Shown piece after piece: positions 9,246-17,705 of a stretch of DNA of 64,000 nucleotides. Below the pieces are notes generated by a model. The model was not told where the DNA came from, made no database searches, and was given only the letters and a program-made list of their open reading frames with translations. The stretch is from Haliea salexigens DSM 19537 (GTDB taxonomy: Bacteria; Pseudomonadota; Gammaproteobacteria; Pseudomonadales; Halieaceae), in assembly GCF_000423125.1 (NCBI RefSeq), contig NZ_AUHJ01000005.1, forward strand, positions 186,001 to 250,000. The letters run 5' to 3'. Numbering within the stretch: the stretch's first letter is position 1; each line of letters opens with the position of its first letter. The position numbers and the translations under genes are program-made.

Positions 9246-10157
9246 GTGGCACTGTTTTCCCAACCCACAGCTCGCGCGCTTGCCATACTCGATTTACTGA
9301 TGGCGAACCCGCAGCAGGCCTTTGGTTTGACGGAAATGACACGTCGCCTGAACCTGAACAAGGCCACCTGCCACGCCATTCTCACCACCATGGCCAACTA
9401 TGGATTCCTGGTGCAGCACCCCAAGACCAAAGCCTACCGGCTGGGCCCTTCCATTATAGCCGCAGGCAACGCCGCCTTTGCACAATTTCCCGTGCTGGAA
9501 TATGCCCGCCCCGAGCTGGAGGGGCTCAACAGCGACCTGAATCTGGGTTTCGCGGTGACGGCACGCTCCAAGCTGCACCAGGTACTGCTGGCCCTGTACG
9601 GGAACGCCACTCCCCTCATGGACTCCTTCCAGCTGGGCCTGCGCCTGCCAAACGCCGCCCCCATCGCCGCCTGTTTCACCGCGTTTTCGCCGGCCAAACA
9701 GCTGGAAGCCTGGCTGACCCGGGCCCATGAATCCCGCGGCGGTTACAACGAGCGCCTGGACCAGAAGTTGCGGGTTTCGGTGATCGCGATCCGTGCGCGG
9801 GGCTATGAAGTCACGCTGAAAACACACGCGGAAGAAGAGCTGACTCGTGAGCTCACACGCATCCACCAGTCCTGGAGCCTGCAGGAGCTTGAGGAGGCAA
9901 CAAACAAGTACCAACAGGGTATCTGCCTCGAGCATTACCATCTCGATCGGGTCGACCCCAAGGCGCGCTACGAGGTGAGCACGATTGCGGTGCCCGTGTT
10001 TGTGTATCGGCAGGTGCCCGTCATGTGCTTTGTCGCGGGCTCCATGGACGCGCCGATGACCGGTGCCCAGATCGAGGACATCGCCACGCGCATGAAGCAG
10101 TCCGCCGACCGGGTTACCCGCCTGGCCAGCGGCCACGAGCCCAGCGCGAACGCCTGA
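9246..10157 (+). CDS. IclR family transcriptional regulator
   Basis: 303 residues from a GTG start with CAGGGAG eight bases upstream; a TTG 24 bases earlier is a weaker choice. The N-terminal winged helix-turn-helix (about residues 8-75) includes LTEMTRRLNLNKATCHAILTTM. The C-terminal effector domain contains an AACFTAFSP segment and STIAVPVFV, as in IclR proteins. Such regulators respond to small carboxylic or aromatic metabolites; the ligand here is unknown. The following SpoU methyltransferase gene starts four bases after its stop, an odd but tight pairing. The effector loop is longer than in the model proteins. Confidence 0.88.
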   Translation: MALFSQPTARALAILDLLMANPQQAFGLTEMTRRLNLNKATCHAILTTMANYGFLVQHPKTKAYRLGPSIIAAGNAAFAQFPVLEYARPELEGLNSDLNLGFAVTARSKLHQVLLALYGNATPLMDSFQLGLRLPNAAPIAACFTAFSPAKQLEAWLTRAHESRGGYNERLDQKLRVSVIAIRARGYEVTLKTHAEEELTRELTRIHQSWSLQELEEATNKYQQGICLEHYHLDRVDPKARYEVSTIAVPVFVYRQVPVMCFVAGSMDAPMTGAQIEDIATRMKQSADRVTRLASGHEPSANA

Positions 10158-10161
10158 ACCA

Positions 10162-10947
10162 TTGAAAGACCGCCCAGAATACACCGCGCGCAAGGCCTTC
10201 TTCGATCGCGTTCTTACCGTGTTCGGCCGCAAGCCCGTGCTTGAGGCACTGCATACCCCGCAGCTGTCACTGCACGCCCTGCACGTGGCAGACAGCAACC
10301 GCGAAGACGGCGTTATGGCGGAAATACTGCGCGAGGCGACGCGGCGCAAGCTGACGGTATTGCGCCACAGTCGCACCGAACTCGCGCGCATCTCGCGCAA
10401 TGGCCGCCAGGACCAGGGTATTGCGCTGGATATCCTCTGCCCCGCCTTTGCACGCATCGAGGACTACCTGCAGGCGCCGCGCACTGCGCCGCAGCGGTTG
10501 CTGGCGCTGGATGGCATCACCAACCCGCAGAATCTGGGCATGATCATTCGCTCGGCGGCCGCCGGCAACATCGATGGCATTCTGCTGGCCAAACGCGGCA
10601 ACGCAGCGCTCGGACCACTGGTGATCAAGGCCAGCGCTGGCACTCTCTACCGCGCGCCCGTGCTGTTCTGCGAATCGCTACCGGCGGCACTGAAGGAGTG
10701 CAAAGCGGGAGGTTTTTCCGTTTGCGCGTTGCGCGCCGATGCCACCCAGAGTCTCTTCGACTACCGCCCGACGGGCGACTGCATATACATTCTCGGTAAC
10801 GAAACAGACGGTGTGTCAGCGGCCAGTGACAACCTTGCGGACACTGCTTTGGGCATTCCCATGCGTAACGGCGTGGAATCCCTGAATGTGGCGGTGACCG
10901 CCAGCCTGATCGCGTTTTGCGACAGCATGGGGGCGCAGCCGGCCTGA
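10162..10947 (+). CDS. TrmH/SpoU family RNA 2'-O-methyltransferase
   Basis: 261 residues. It has the N-terminal substrate-binding part (FGRKPVLEAL, then an L7Ae-like region to about residue 95) and the knotted SPOUT catalytic domain, with motif 1 NPQNLGMIIRSA, motif 2 LGNETDGVS and motif 3 IPMRNGVESLNVAVTASL. This is the RlmB/TrmH type that methylates ribose in rRNA or tRNA using SAM; the target base cannot be told from sequence. The start is a TTG at 10162, chosen because it places FGRKPVLEAL at the usual distance from the N-terminus. It is probably co-transcribed with the IclR gene four bases upstream. Confidence 0.9.
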   Translation: MKDRPEYTARKAFFDRVLTVFGRKPVLEALHTPQLSLHALHVADSNREDGVMAEILREATRRKLTVLRHSRTELARISRNGRQDQGIALDILCPAFARIEDYLQAPRTAPQRLLALDGITNPQNLGMIIRSAAAGNIDGILLAKRGNAALGPLVIKASAGTLYRAPVLFCESLPAALKECKAGGFSVCALRADATQSLFDYRPTGDCIYILGNETDGVSAASDNLADTALGIPMRNGVESLNVAVTASLIAFCDSMGAQPA

Positions 10948-10957
10948 AGACCCAAAC

Positions 10958-12133
10958 CTACTTCGACAGGTAGGACATCGCCTCTTCCAGCCCGTGCAGG
11001 GTCAGCGGGTACATGTGCCCCTCCAACAGCTTGTGGGTCATGGCGGTGGATTGCGTGTACTCCCATTCCTCACGGGGTACGGGATTGATCCAGGCCACTT
11101 TTTCGTAGGTCTGTTTCAGGCGACGCATCCAGACCTCACCCGATTCCTCGTTCCAGTGTTCCACCGAGCCGCCGGGCTGGGCAATCTCATAGGGTGACAT
11201 CGCGGCGTCGCCGACGAAAATCACCTTGTAGTCGTGGCTGTACTTGTGCATGACGTCGAGCAGGGGGACACGCTCGTTGTGCCGACGCACGTTGTTGCGC
11301 CACACGCTCTCGTAAATGAAGTTGTGGAAGTAGTAGTACTCCATGTGCTTGAACTCGGTACGCGCCGCCGAGAACAGCTCCTCACAAACCCGTACGTGAG
11401 GGTCCATCGATCCACCCACATCAAAGAACAGAAGCACCTTTACCGCGTTGTGGCGCTCGGGCACCATCTTGATGTCCAGCAGGCCCGCGTTGCGCGCGGT
11501 TGAACGAATGGTATCGTCCAGGTCCAGCTCATCCGCTGCCCCGGTGCGCGCGAACTTGCGCAGACGGCGCATCGCCACCTTGATGTTGCGTGTGCCGAGC
11601 TCGACACTGTCGTCGAGGTTGCGGAATTCGCGTTTGTCCCACACCTTCACGGCCTTGCGGTTGCCGCCATTGGGACCCACCCGAATACCCTCCGGGTGAT
11701 AGCCCTGCTGACCGAACGGTGACGTCCCGCCCGTGCCAATCCACTTGTTGCCGCCCTGATGGCGTTCCTTCTGCTCTTCCAGGCGCTTCTTGAACTCCTC
11801 GATGAGCTTTTCCAGCCCGCCCAGGGACTCAATCTTTGCCCGGTCCTCCTCCGAGAGCTGCTTCATGAACTCGGCGCGTAACCAGTCGTCCGGAATGATG
11901 GCTTCGATCACATCATCGAGACCCTCCAGATCCTTGAAGTGTGCTCCAAACGCCCGGTCGAAGCGGTCGAAGTACTTTTCATCCTTGACCATGCAGGTAC
12001 GGCTGAAATAGTAGAAATCGTCGATGGAGGCAAAGACCACGTGCTGCCGGATCCCGCTAAGCAGATCCAGCAGCTCACGTGTGGTGACCGGCACCCCCGC
12101 ATCGCGCAGCCCATGGAAAAAATTGACCAACAT
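10958..12133 (-). CDS. VWA domain protein, CoxE-like
   Basis: 391 residues. The first 150 form a helical, charged region (MLVNFFHGLRDAGVPVTTRELLDLL), then a Gly-rich linker, then a von Willebrand A domain with the metal-site segment FFDVGGSMD and the IFVGDAAMSPYEI strand later. The canonical MIDAS motif is DxSxS; here the first Ser is Gly (DVGGS), which may change metal binding. CoxE-like proteins work with a MoxR AAA+ ATPase to mature metalloenzymes or remodel complexes. The MoxR gene lies four bases upstream and is surely its partner. It is the last gene of a long leftward transcript that begins at dnaX. Confidence 0.88.
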   Translation of the reverse strand: MLVNFFHGLRDAGVPVTTRELLDLLSGIRQHVVFASIDDFYYFSRTCMVKDEKYFDRFDRAFGAHFKDLEGLDDVIEAIIPDDWLRAEFMKQLSEEDRAKIESLGGLEKLIEEFKKRLEEQKERHQGGNKWIGTGGTSPFGQQGYHPEGIRVGPNGGNRKAVKVWDKREFRNLDDSVELGTRNIKVAMRRLRKFARTGAADELDLDDTIRSTARNAGLLDIKMVPERHNAVKVLLFFDVGGSMDPHVRVCEELFSAARTEFKHMEYYYFHNFIYESVWRNNVRRHNERVPLLDVMHKYSHDYKVIFVGDAAMSPYEIAQPGGSVEHWNEESGEVWMRRLKQTYEKVAWINPVPREEWEYTQSTAMTHKLLEGHMYPLTLHGLEEAMSYLSK

Positions 12134-12137
12134 GGGC

Positions 12138-12995
12138 TCAGCGTGTCTCGCGGCGGTGCATGAAGGCCAGGCGCTCCAGCAAGTGAACGTCCTGCTCGTT
12201 CTTCAGCAGCGCGCCATACAACGGCGGTATGGCCTTGCTGGCATCGCGGTTCTTGAGCACCTCATCGGGAATATCGTCGGCCAGAATCAGTTTCAGCCAG
12301 TCAATCAGCTCCGAGGTGGAGGGTTTCTTCTTCAGGCCGGGAATGGAGCGCAAATCAAAGAACACTTCCATCGCCTCCTGCACCAGCTCCTGCGCGATAC
12401 CGGGATGGTGTACATCGATGATTGCGCGCATGGTGTCGCGATCGGGGAAATTGATGAAGTGAAAGAAACAGCGCCGCAGGAACGCATCCGGCAATTCCTT
12501 CTCGTTATTGCTGGTGATGATGATGATCGGGCGATGCCGCGCACGCACGGTTGCACCGGTTTCATAGACAAAGAACTCCATGCGATCCAGCTCGACCAGC
12601 AGATCGTTGGGGAACTCGATATCCGCCTTGTCGATCTCGTCAATCAGCAGCACCACCTGCTCTTCGGCCTCGAATGCCTCCCACAGCTTGCCCTTCTTGA
12701 TGTAGTTGCCGATGTCATGGACTTTCTCGTTACCCAGCTGCGAGTCGCGCAGGCGGGACACCGCATCGTACTCATAGAGGCCCTGCTGGGCCTTGGTAGT
12801 GGATTTGATGTGCCACTGAATCAGACGCTTGCCGAGGCCGAGCGCCACCTCCTCGGCAAGCATGGTCTTGCCGGTACCCGGCTCACCCTTGATCAACAGC
12901 GGGCGCGCCAGAGTCACCGCAGCGTTTACTGCCATGCGCAGATCATCGGTCGCGACGTAGCGCTCAGTTCCCTCGAATTTCATCATCAGTTCCAT
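12138..12995 (-). CDS. MoxR/CoxD-type AAA+ ATPase
   Basis: 285 residues from the ATG at 12995; starts a few codons either side are possible and no strong ribosome site decides between them. Walker A is GEPGTGKT (about residues 37-44), Walker B is VVLLIDEIDKAD, and ITSNNEKELPDAFLRRC carries sensor 1 and the arginine finger, followed by the helical lid. The GEPGTGKTMLAEEVA form is typical of CoxD-like ATPases, which are paired with CoxE VWA proteins and assist cofactor insertion in carbon monoxide dehydrogenase and other enzymes. No such enzyme is encoded nearby, so the client is unknown. It is four bases from the CoxE-like gene. Confidence 0.92.
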   Translation of the reverse strand: MELMMKFEGTERYVATDDLRMAVNAAVTLARPLLIKGEPGTGKTMLAEEVALGLGKRLIQWHIKSTTKAQQGLYEYDAVSRLRDSQLGNEKVHDIGNYIKKGKLWEAFEAEEQVVLLIDEIDKADIEFPNDLLVELDRMEFFVYETGATVRARHRPIIIITSNNEKELPDAFLRRCFFHFINFPDRDTMRAIIDVHHPGIAQELVQEAMEVFFDLRSIPGLKKKPSTSELIDWLKLILADDIPDEVLKNRDASKAIPPLYGALLKNEQDVHLLERLAFMHRRETR

Positions 12996-13043
12996 ACTCG
13001 TAAAAAACAAAGCCGCAAAGGGTAGCGAGCACCGCGCGGCTAA

Positions 13044-14567
13044 TCAAGGGGCTTTCTCATTGCCACCGCTATCCGGGTTTGTCGCGCTGAGCCCGGACAC
13101 CACCGTGTCGTCCGCGCCACCGCGTGAGGCGTCGAAGCGCCGCTGCCAAATCGCCATCTTGCGCTTGCGGCGGCGCCGATACACCCAGAACGCCACGGCC
13201 AGCGCCAGCAGCAGCAGCGCGATGAGCGTCACCGCCGGGCGTTGCAGGTTTTGTTCGGGGACCTCGGCGGGGCGCGTACTGATAGCGGGCGCCGCTTCCT
13301 CGGCGATCACTTCCACGTACAGGGGCAGCTCGCGCTCAAGCGTTTCGCCACGCAGCTGCACCAGCACCTGATAGCGCCCACCCCGCTCGAATGCGGGAAT
13401 GCTGACACGGTATTCACCGGTTGCTGGAACCGGGTAGCGACCGCTGACGTCAATCGACTCGCTGTATCCGTCCGGGCCGGTAACCTGCACGGCCAGTGTG
13501 AACAGCTGCAGAAACTCGGGCTGGGAGATAACGCCCTCGGCGTCGCGCAGGCGGATACCCAGTTCCGTCACCCGCCCTGCCGGCAGGCTATTGGGTAGCG
13601 GATCGACTTCCAGCTTCAGGTCGGAGATCACCGACACCCGGCTGCGTGCACCCTCCGGTGCGGCCAGTGTCCAGGCGCCCCGTTCCGGGGATGTCACCGT
13701 CACCAGTGCGAACTGACTGCTCTCGAACCAGTCGACGCCCTCAGCACTCTGCTCCGGGCTATAAACACTGCCGCCGGGGCTGGTAAGCGTCACTTCGGCG
13801 CCGGCCTCCTGCAGAAAAACCAGTGCCGTAAACTCGTCTACTGTGTCGTCAATGAGAAAAATATTGCCCACGATCGGCACCCGCGCCGTCGGTGCGACCA
13901 TTTCCAGCGACTGCACGAAGATCTCGGTCAGCTGGGCTGCGGTGCGCGCCTTTTCCGCGAGCCCTGCCGTGCTGTTGGCAAGCGCGCGCAGGAAGGTCCA
14001 GTCCGCCTCCTCCGAGAGCGCAATGGTGTGCACCGGGATACCCGTCGCGCCCAGCTCAGGTGCAGTATTCGCCAACAGATCGCGCGCTGCGGTGGCGTTC
14101 GCCATGGGCGAGGCGGAAAGGTCCACCTTGCCGTCCGTCAACAACACCACGCTGGTGCGGTAGGTGGGATCCATGCTGCCGAGGTCATAGGTGGCGGCTG
14201 CCAGCGCCGCCGGAATATTGGTGCGCTGGCCTGAGTTATCGATACGAGCCACAGCATCCAGTGCGCGCTCTCGCCACTGGGCATCGACAACCTGGTGAGG
14301 AACAATTTGCTGTACGTCCTCACCGAAAATCCATACCCCGGCGCGCGCACCGTCGGGCAACAGGCGGACGATCAATTCCAGTGCAGGCCCGCGCAGGTTG
14401 TCCGGGTCGGACTCTTTCATACTGCCCGAGATATCGATCAACAGGCGCAGGTCGGGTTGCGGGCCCAACGGGGTTTGCGCCTGCAGGTGTGTCGAAGCGC
14501 TGAGCAGTAGCGCACAGAGCAGAACAAAACGTGAGATGAATCCAGTTGGTCTTTGCAGAACGGACAT
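13044..14567 (-). CDS. Exported VWA domain protein with C-terminal membrane anchor
   Basis: 507 residues. A signal peptide (FVLLCALLLSASTHLQA) is followed at once by a VWA domain with a complete MIDAS motif DISGS (residues 45-49) and the LLTDGK strand. A long beta-rich region (about 220-430) follows, then one transmembrane helix (TLIALLLLALAVAFWV) and a basic cytoplasmic tail rich in Arg/Lys. The topology is therefore a periplasmic VWA platform tethered to the inner membrane. It sits between a small membrane protein and the MoxR gene in the same transcript, suggesting a membrane-linked MoxR/VWA system. The client is unknown. Confidence 0.88.
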   Translation of the reverse strand: MSVLQRPTGFISRFVLLCALLLSASTHLQAQTPLGPQPDLRLLIDISGSMKESDPDNLRGPALELIVRLLPDGARAGVWIFGEDVQQIVPHQVVDAQWRERALDAVARIDNSGQRTNIPAALAAATYDLGSMDPTYRTSVVLLTDGKVDLSASPMANATAARDLLANTAPELGATGIPVHTIALSEEADWTFLRALANSTAGLAEKARTAAQLTEIFVQSLEMVAPTARVPIVGNIFLIDDTVDEFTALVFLQEAGAEVTLTSPGGSVYSPEQSAEGVDWFESSQFALVTVTSPERGAWTLAAPEGARSRVSVISDLKLEVDPLPNSLPAGRVTELGIRLRDAEGVISQPEFLQLFTLAVQVTGPDGYSESIDVSGRYPVPATGEYRVSIPAFERGGRYQVLVQLRGETLERELPLYVEVIAEEAAPAISTRPAEVPEQNLQRPAVTLIALLLLALAVAFWVYRRRRKRKMAIWQRRFDASRGGADDTVVSGLSATNPDSGGNEKAP

Positions 14568-14582
14568 AACAGCTCCTCCGGA

Positions 14583-14936
14583 TCAGTGATCGCCAGGTGC
14601 ATGCCGTGCGCGGCGCAACACGGTGAAATACAGTAACAGAGTCAGCAACATTGCAAGTCCCAAGGCAGCCGCCAGCGGCCTGACCGCGTGGGCGGCGGCC
14701 TCTGGCCCCGCTGTCAGCATCTGGAATGCGGCGACAACAAGCGCGGGCGCAAACGTGTTGACGCCTTCGTAAGGGTAGGCCGGCGTCATCAACAGCGCCG
14801 CCCCTGCCAGCAGCAGTAACCAACGCCAGAGCGGGCTCCAGCGGCGCCGCAGCCACCAGAACAGCGCGCCCAGCGCACACAGCGCCGAGCCGAGGTAGAC
14901 CAGCGTAGCAACGAGATAATCCGACTGCCCGGTCAT
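14583..14936 (-). CDS. Small membrane protein of unknown function
   Basis: 117 residues from the ATG at 14936, which overlaps the stop of the ycgN gene (ATGA). Three hydrophobic helices are visible (YLVATLVYLGSALCALGALF, WLLLLAGAALL and AAALGLAMLLTLLLYFTVL). An Arg-rich loop follows the first helix and a short basic tail ends the protein. I recognise no family. Its place directly before the exported VWA gene suggests it belongs to that membrane complex, but that is only context. Confidence 0.72.
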   Translation of the reverse strand: MTGQSDYLVATLVYLGSALCALGALFWWLRRRWSPLWRWLLLLAGAALLMTPAYPYEGVNTFAPALVVAAFQMLTAGPEAAAHAVRPLAAALGLAMLLTLLLYFTVLRRARHAPGDH

Positions 14937-15382
14937 AACGGTTCCTCCTGCACCCACCGCACGATATGTTCTTCATGGCTATCCGGGTGCACGTGTTCCT
15001 CAGAGACTACACGTCCACGCACGGAAATGCCCGCCCTGTGTACGGAGTCGGCATCTCCAGACAGCAACGGGTGCCAGGGATAAAGAGGCTCGCCACGGGC
15101 ACGCAAGCGGTAGGCACAGGTGGCGGGCAGCCAGGCCAGCGCCTCGGCAATATTGGCTGGCTGCAGGGTAATGCAGTCAGCGACAAGACGGCTGCGTTGC
15201 GTGTATTCGCGGCACCGACAGCTCTCGCTGTGCAGATAGCGACAGCTGACTCGTGTGTAGAACACTTCGCCACTGTCAGCATCCTCGAGCTTGTGCAGGC
15301 AGCAGCGGGCACAGCCGTCACACAGCGCCTCCCACTGGCTCGGCGTCAGCGCGTCCAGCGGTTTTTCCCACCAATTAGTCAC
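14933..15382 (-). CDS. ycgN: YcgN family cysteine-cluster protein (UPF0260)
   Basis: 149 residues. It begins MTNWWEKPLDALTPSQWEALC and carries the family's conserved cysteines: CDGCARCC near residue 21, then CRYL, CRCREY and further cysteines up to CAYRL. The pattern belongs to the UPF0260 / Fe-S or zinc cluster-like (CxxCxxCC) family of unknown function. It overlaps the end of ycgL by eight bases and the start of the small membrane gene by four, so it is part of one transcript. Confidence 0.92.
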   Translation of the reverse strand: MTNWWEKPLDALTPSQWEALCDGCARCCLHKLEDADSGEVFYTRVSCRYLHSESCRCREYTQRSRLVADCITLQPANIAEALAWLPATCAYRLRARGEPLYPWHPLLSGDADSVHRAGISVRGRVVSEEHVHPDSHEEHIVRWVQEEPL

Positions 15383-15647
15383 GGGCGTTCTCCCGCTGTT
15401 TCAAAACAGCATCCGCCGGCGGCATTTGCAGGAAAAAACCCTGTGCTTCGATCGCGGCCAACACCTCCGCCGCTGCGACCCGCGCCAGCTTCCGGCCTTC
15501 CGACAGTGCCAGGACGAGCACCGGTTGTGGGTCGCCGAAGCGCGCCAGCAGCGGTTCGGGCACACGGGCACACCCCTCCGCCTTGTCCACGTACAGGTAC
15601 ATTTCCGACTTCAAAGGACTGCGAAACACCTGGCAAATACGGGTCAC
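15375..15647 (-). CDS. ycgL: YcgL domain protein
   Basis: 90 residues, GTG start overlapping the rnd stop (GTGA). The sequence contains CQVFRSPLKSEMYLYVDK and ARVPEPLLARFGDP, then a C-terminal GFFLQMPP, all characteristic of YcgL (UPF0745). E. coli YcgL has a small alpha/beta fold of unknown role. The order rnd-ycgL-ycgN is also seen in pseudomonads as I remember it, which supports the annotation. Confidence 0.93.
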   Translation of the reverse strand: MTRICQVFRSPLKSEMYLYVDKAEGCARVPEPLLARFGDPQPVLVLALSEGRKLARVAAAEVLAAIEAQGFFLQMPPADAVLKQRENARD

Positions 15648-16759
15648 AGTCCCTTCTCCTCAAGCAGCCTGCGCAACGGCGCAATGACTCGCTCGGCACG
15701 CCAGCCCGACCAATTTACCGGGCTTTCCTGCACCTCGCCGCGCTGCTGCCTGAGCAGGAGTTCATAGTCGCGCGCCGCGAGCAGCGCCTCGGGGGCGGTA
15801 TTGAGTTCACCGGCGATCTCCCGCGCGCGGTGCTTCAGCGCCTGCAACAGTTTACGCCCCGCCGGATCCAGCGGTTGTGGCAGTCGCTCGGGTAATTGGT
15901 CTTCGGGGAGGTCGCGCTGCGCGGCCAATATTTCCAGCAATGCATTGCCGTCGCGACGCAGTGCGCCGCCACTGAGCAGCCCAAGCTTTTCCAGCGCCGT
16001 CATCGACTGCGGGTCGGCCTCGGCGAGCCCGAAACAGGTCGCATCATCGATCACCCAACCGCGGGGTTTGTTACGCTCGCGCGCTGCCGTTTCGCGCCAG
16101 GCACAGAGCGCTATCAGCCTGGCGGTGGCGCGGCGATCCAGTTTCCAGGCCGATTTGATGCGCGCCACACCACTGCCTGCGGGTGCGCGGTAAGCCGCCA
16201 GCACATCCGCCCCATCCGCCAGCAGCCAGTCCAGCTTGCCCTGCGCCGCACAGTCGGCAGCGAGGCGTCGCCACACGGGCAGCAGGTGTGCCACATCCTG
16301 CGCCGCATACTCGCACTGGGCTGCGCTCAACGGGCGTTGCAGCCAGTCCGAACGGGTTTCGTCCTTGGGTATATCAACTCCCTCGCAGGCGAGGACCAGC
16401 GCGCGGTAACCGATACCGAAACCCATGTTGAGCAGCGCCGCGGCGCGCTGGGTGTCAAACAGCGGTTCGGGAAGCACACCCAGCCAGCGATCGAACACCT
16501 CGAGGTCTTCACTGGGCGAGTGCAACACCTTCACCGTGTTCGGGTCCTGCATCAGCCGGCGCAGCGGTTGCAGATCACTCAACTGCAGTGGATCGACCAG
16601 CCAGGCTTCATCGCCAAAACAGAGTTGCACCAGAGCCACCTCGGGGAAGAAGGTATTGCGGCGCATGAATTCCGTGTCGACCGCCACGGCAGGCGCGCCA
16701 GCAAAACGCTCAAGCACTGTCTCCAGCGCGCTGTCAGACTCGATCAAATGCCACTGCAT
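15644..16759 (-). CDS. rnd: Ribonuclease D
   Basis: 371 residues, the usual length. The DEDDy exonuclease domain has Asp28 and Glu30 in VDTEFMRRNTFFPE, Asp85 in HSPSEDLEVF, and Tyr151/Asp155 in YAAQDVAHL. Two HRDC-like helical domains follow (about residues 205-371). It trims 3' ends of tRNA precursors and other small RNAs with two metal ions. The stop is directly adjacent to, and overlapping, the ycgL start. The upstream neighbour recR ends one base before this gene's first codon. Confidence 0.96.
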   Translation of the reverse strand: MQWHLIESDSALETVLERFAGAPAVAVDTEFMRRNTFFPEVALVQLCFGDEAWLVDPLQLSDLQPLRRLMQDPNTVKVLHSPSEDLEVFDRWLGVLPEPLFDTQRAAALLNMGFGIGYRALVLACEGVDIPKDETRSDWLQRPLSAAQCEYAAQDVAHLLPVWRRLAADCAAQGKLDWLLADGADVLAAYRAPAGSGVARIKSAWKLDRRATARLIALCAWRETAARERNKPRGWVIDDATCFGLAEADPQSMTALEKLGLLSGGALRRDGNALLEILAAQRDLPEDQLPERLPQPLDPAGRKLLQALKHRAREIAGELNTAPEALLAARDYELLLRQQRGEVQESPVNWSGWRAERVIAPLRRLLEEKGL

Positions 16760-17368
16760 TCAGGCGCCTCCACTGAGTTGGCGGCGGCCGGTAAAGGCGT
16801 GCGCAAGTGTGTTGCCATCGACATATTCCAGTTCGCCACCCAGCGGCACACCGTGGGCAATGCGCGACACGCGAATACCGCGCGGCAGCAGCATGTCCGA
16901 TAAATAATAGGCCGTCGCCTCCCCTTCCACGGTGGGGTTGGTCGCCAGGATAACCTCGGTGATTCCCTCGTCGATCACGCGTGCCTGGAACTTGTCCAGA
17001 CCGATTTCGGCTGGGCCAATGCCGTCTATCGGGGAGAGATGCCCCATCAGCACAAAATACAGGCCCCGATAGCTTCCACTCTGCTCTACCGCGAGCACAT
17101 CCGCGGGCGTTTCCAGCACGCAGATGGTCTGCCGGTCGCGGCGCGGATCAACACAGATTTCGCACACGTCGAGCTCGCTGAAATTCCGGCACTGCGTGCA
17201 GTGATCGATGCGATCCATGGCGACGCGCAAGGCCTCGGCGAGCGCGAGCGCTCCCGCCCGATCGCGCTCGAGCAGGTGCATGGACATGCGCTGTGCAGAC
17301 TTGGGACCGACGCCCGGCAAACACCGCAGCGCATCTATCAATTGCCCGAGGGCGGGGCTGAATTTCAT
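16760..17368 (-). CDS. recR: RecR recombination mediator
   Basis: 202 residues. It has a helix-hairpin-helix at [20 protein letters not shown], a Cys4 zinc finger (Cys57, Cys60, Cys69, Cys72 in [16 protein letters not shown]), and a TOPRIM domain starting [21 protein letters not shown] with the C-terminal Walker-like segment. RecR works with RecO/RecF to load RecA on gapped DNA. It follows ybaB by seven bases and precedes rnd directly, in the classic dnaX-ybaB-recR order. Confidence 0.97.
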   Translation of the reverse strand: MKFSPALGQLIDALRCLPGVGPKSAQRMSMHLLERDRAGALALAEALRVAMDRIDHCTQCRNFSELDVCEICVDPRRDRQTICVLETPADVLAVEQSGSYRGLYFVLMGHLSPIDGIGPAEIGLDKFQARVIDEGITEVILATNPTVEGEATAYYLSDMLLPRGIRVSRIAHGVPLGGELEYVDGNTLAHAFTGRRQLSGGA

Positions 17369-17375
17369 GGTGTCC

Positions 17376-17696
17376 TCAAAACGGCAGCTTGAAGCCCGGG
17401 GGAAGGTTCATGCCCGAGGCCAGGCCCGCCATGGATTCGCGATTCTGTGCTTCTACCCGGCGCACGGCGTCGTTCACGGCCGCGGCCAACAGGTCTTCGA
17501 GCACCTCTCGCGACTCGCTGAGCACGCTGTCATCAATGCGCACCTGCTTGACGTCGTGGCGACCGGTCATGGTCACGCGCACCAGGCCAGCTCCCGCTTC
17601 ACCGGTAACCTCTTTCTGTGCCAGCTCTTCCTGTGCCTTCTGCATGTCAGCCTGCATTTTCTGCGCCTGTTGCATCAGGTCGTTAATACCTTTCAT
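17376..17696 (-). CDS. ybaB: YbaB/EbfC nucleoid-associated protein
   Basis: 106 residues beginning [20 protein letters not shown] long amphipathic helix is followed by the beta-hairpin core [26 protein letters not shown] and a C-terminal helix, as in YbaB dimers that clamp DNA. The tail is rich in Gly/Met/Pro ([16 protein letters not shown]), which matches the family. It is located between dnaX and recR with nine- and seven-base gaps. Confidence 0.96.
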   Translation of the reverse strand: MKGINDLMQQAQKMQADMQKAQEELAQKEVTGEAGAGLVRVTMTGRHDVKQVRIDDSVLSESREVLEDLLAAAVNDAVRRVEAQNRESMAGLASGMNLPPGFKLPF

Positions 17697-17705
17697 GTGT
17701 TTTCC

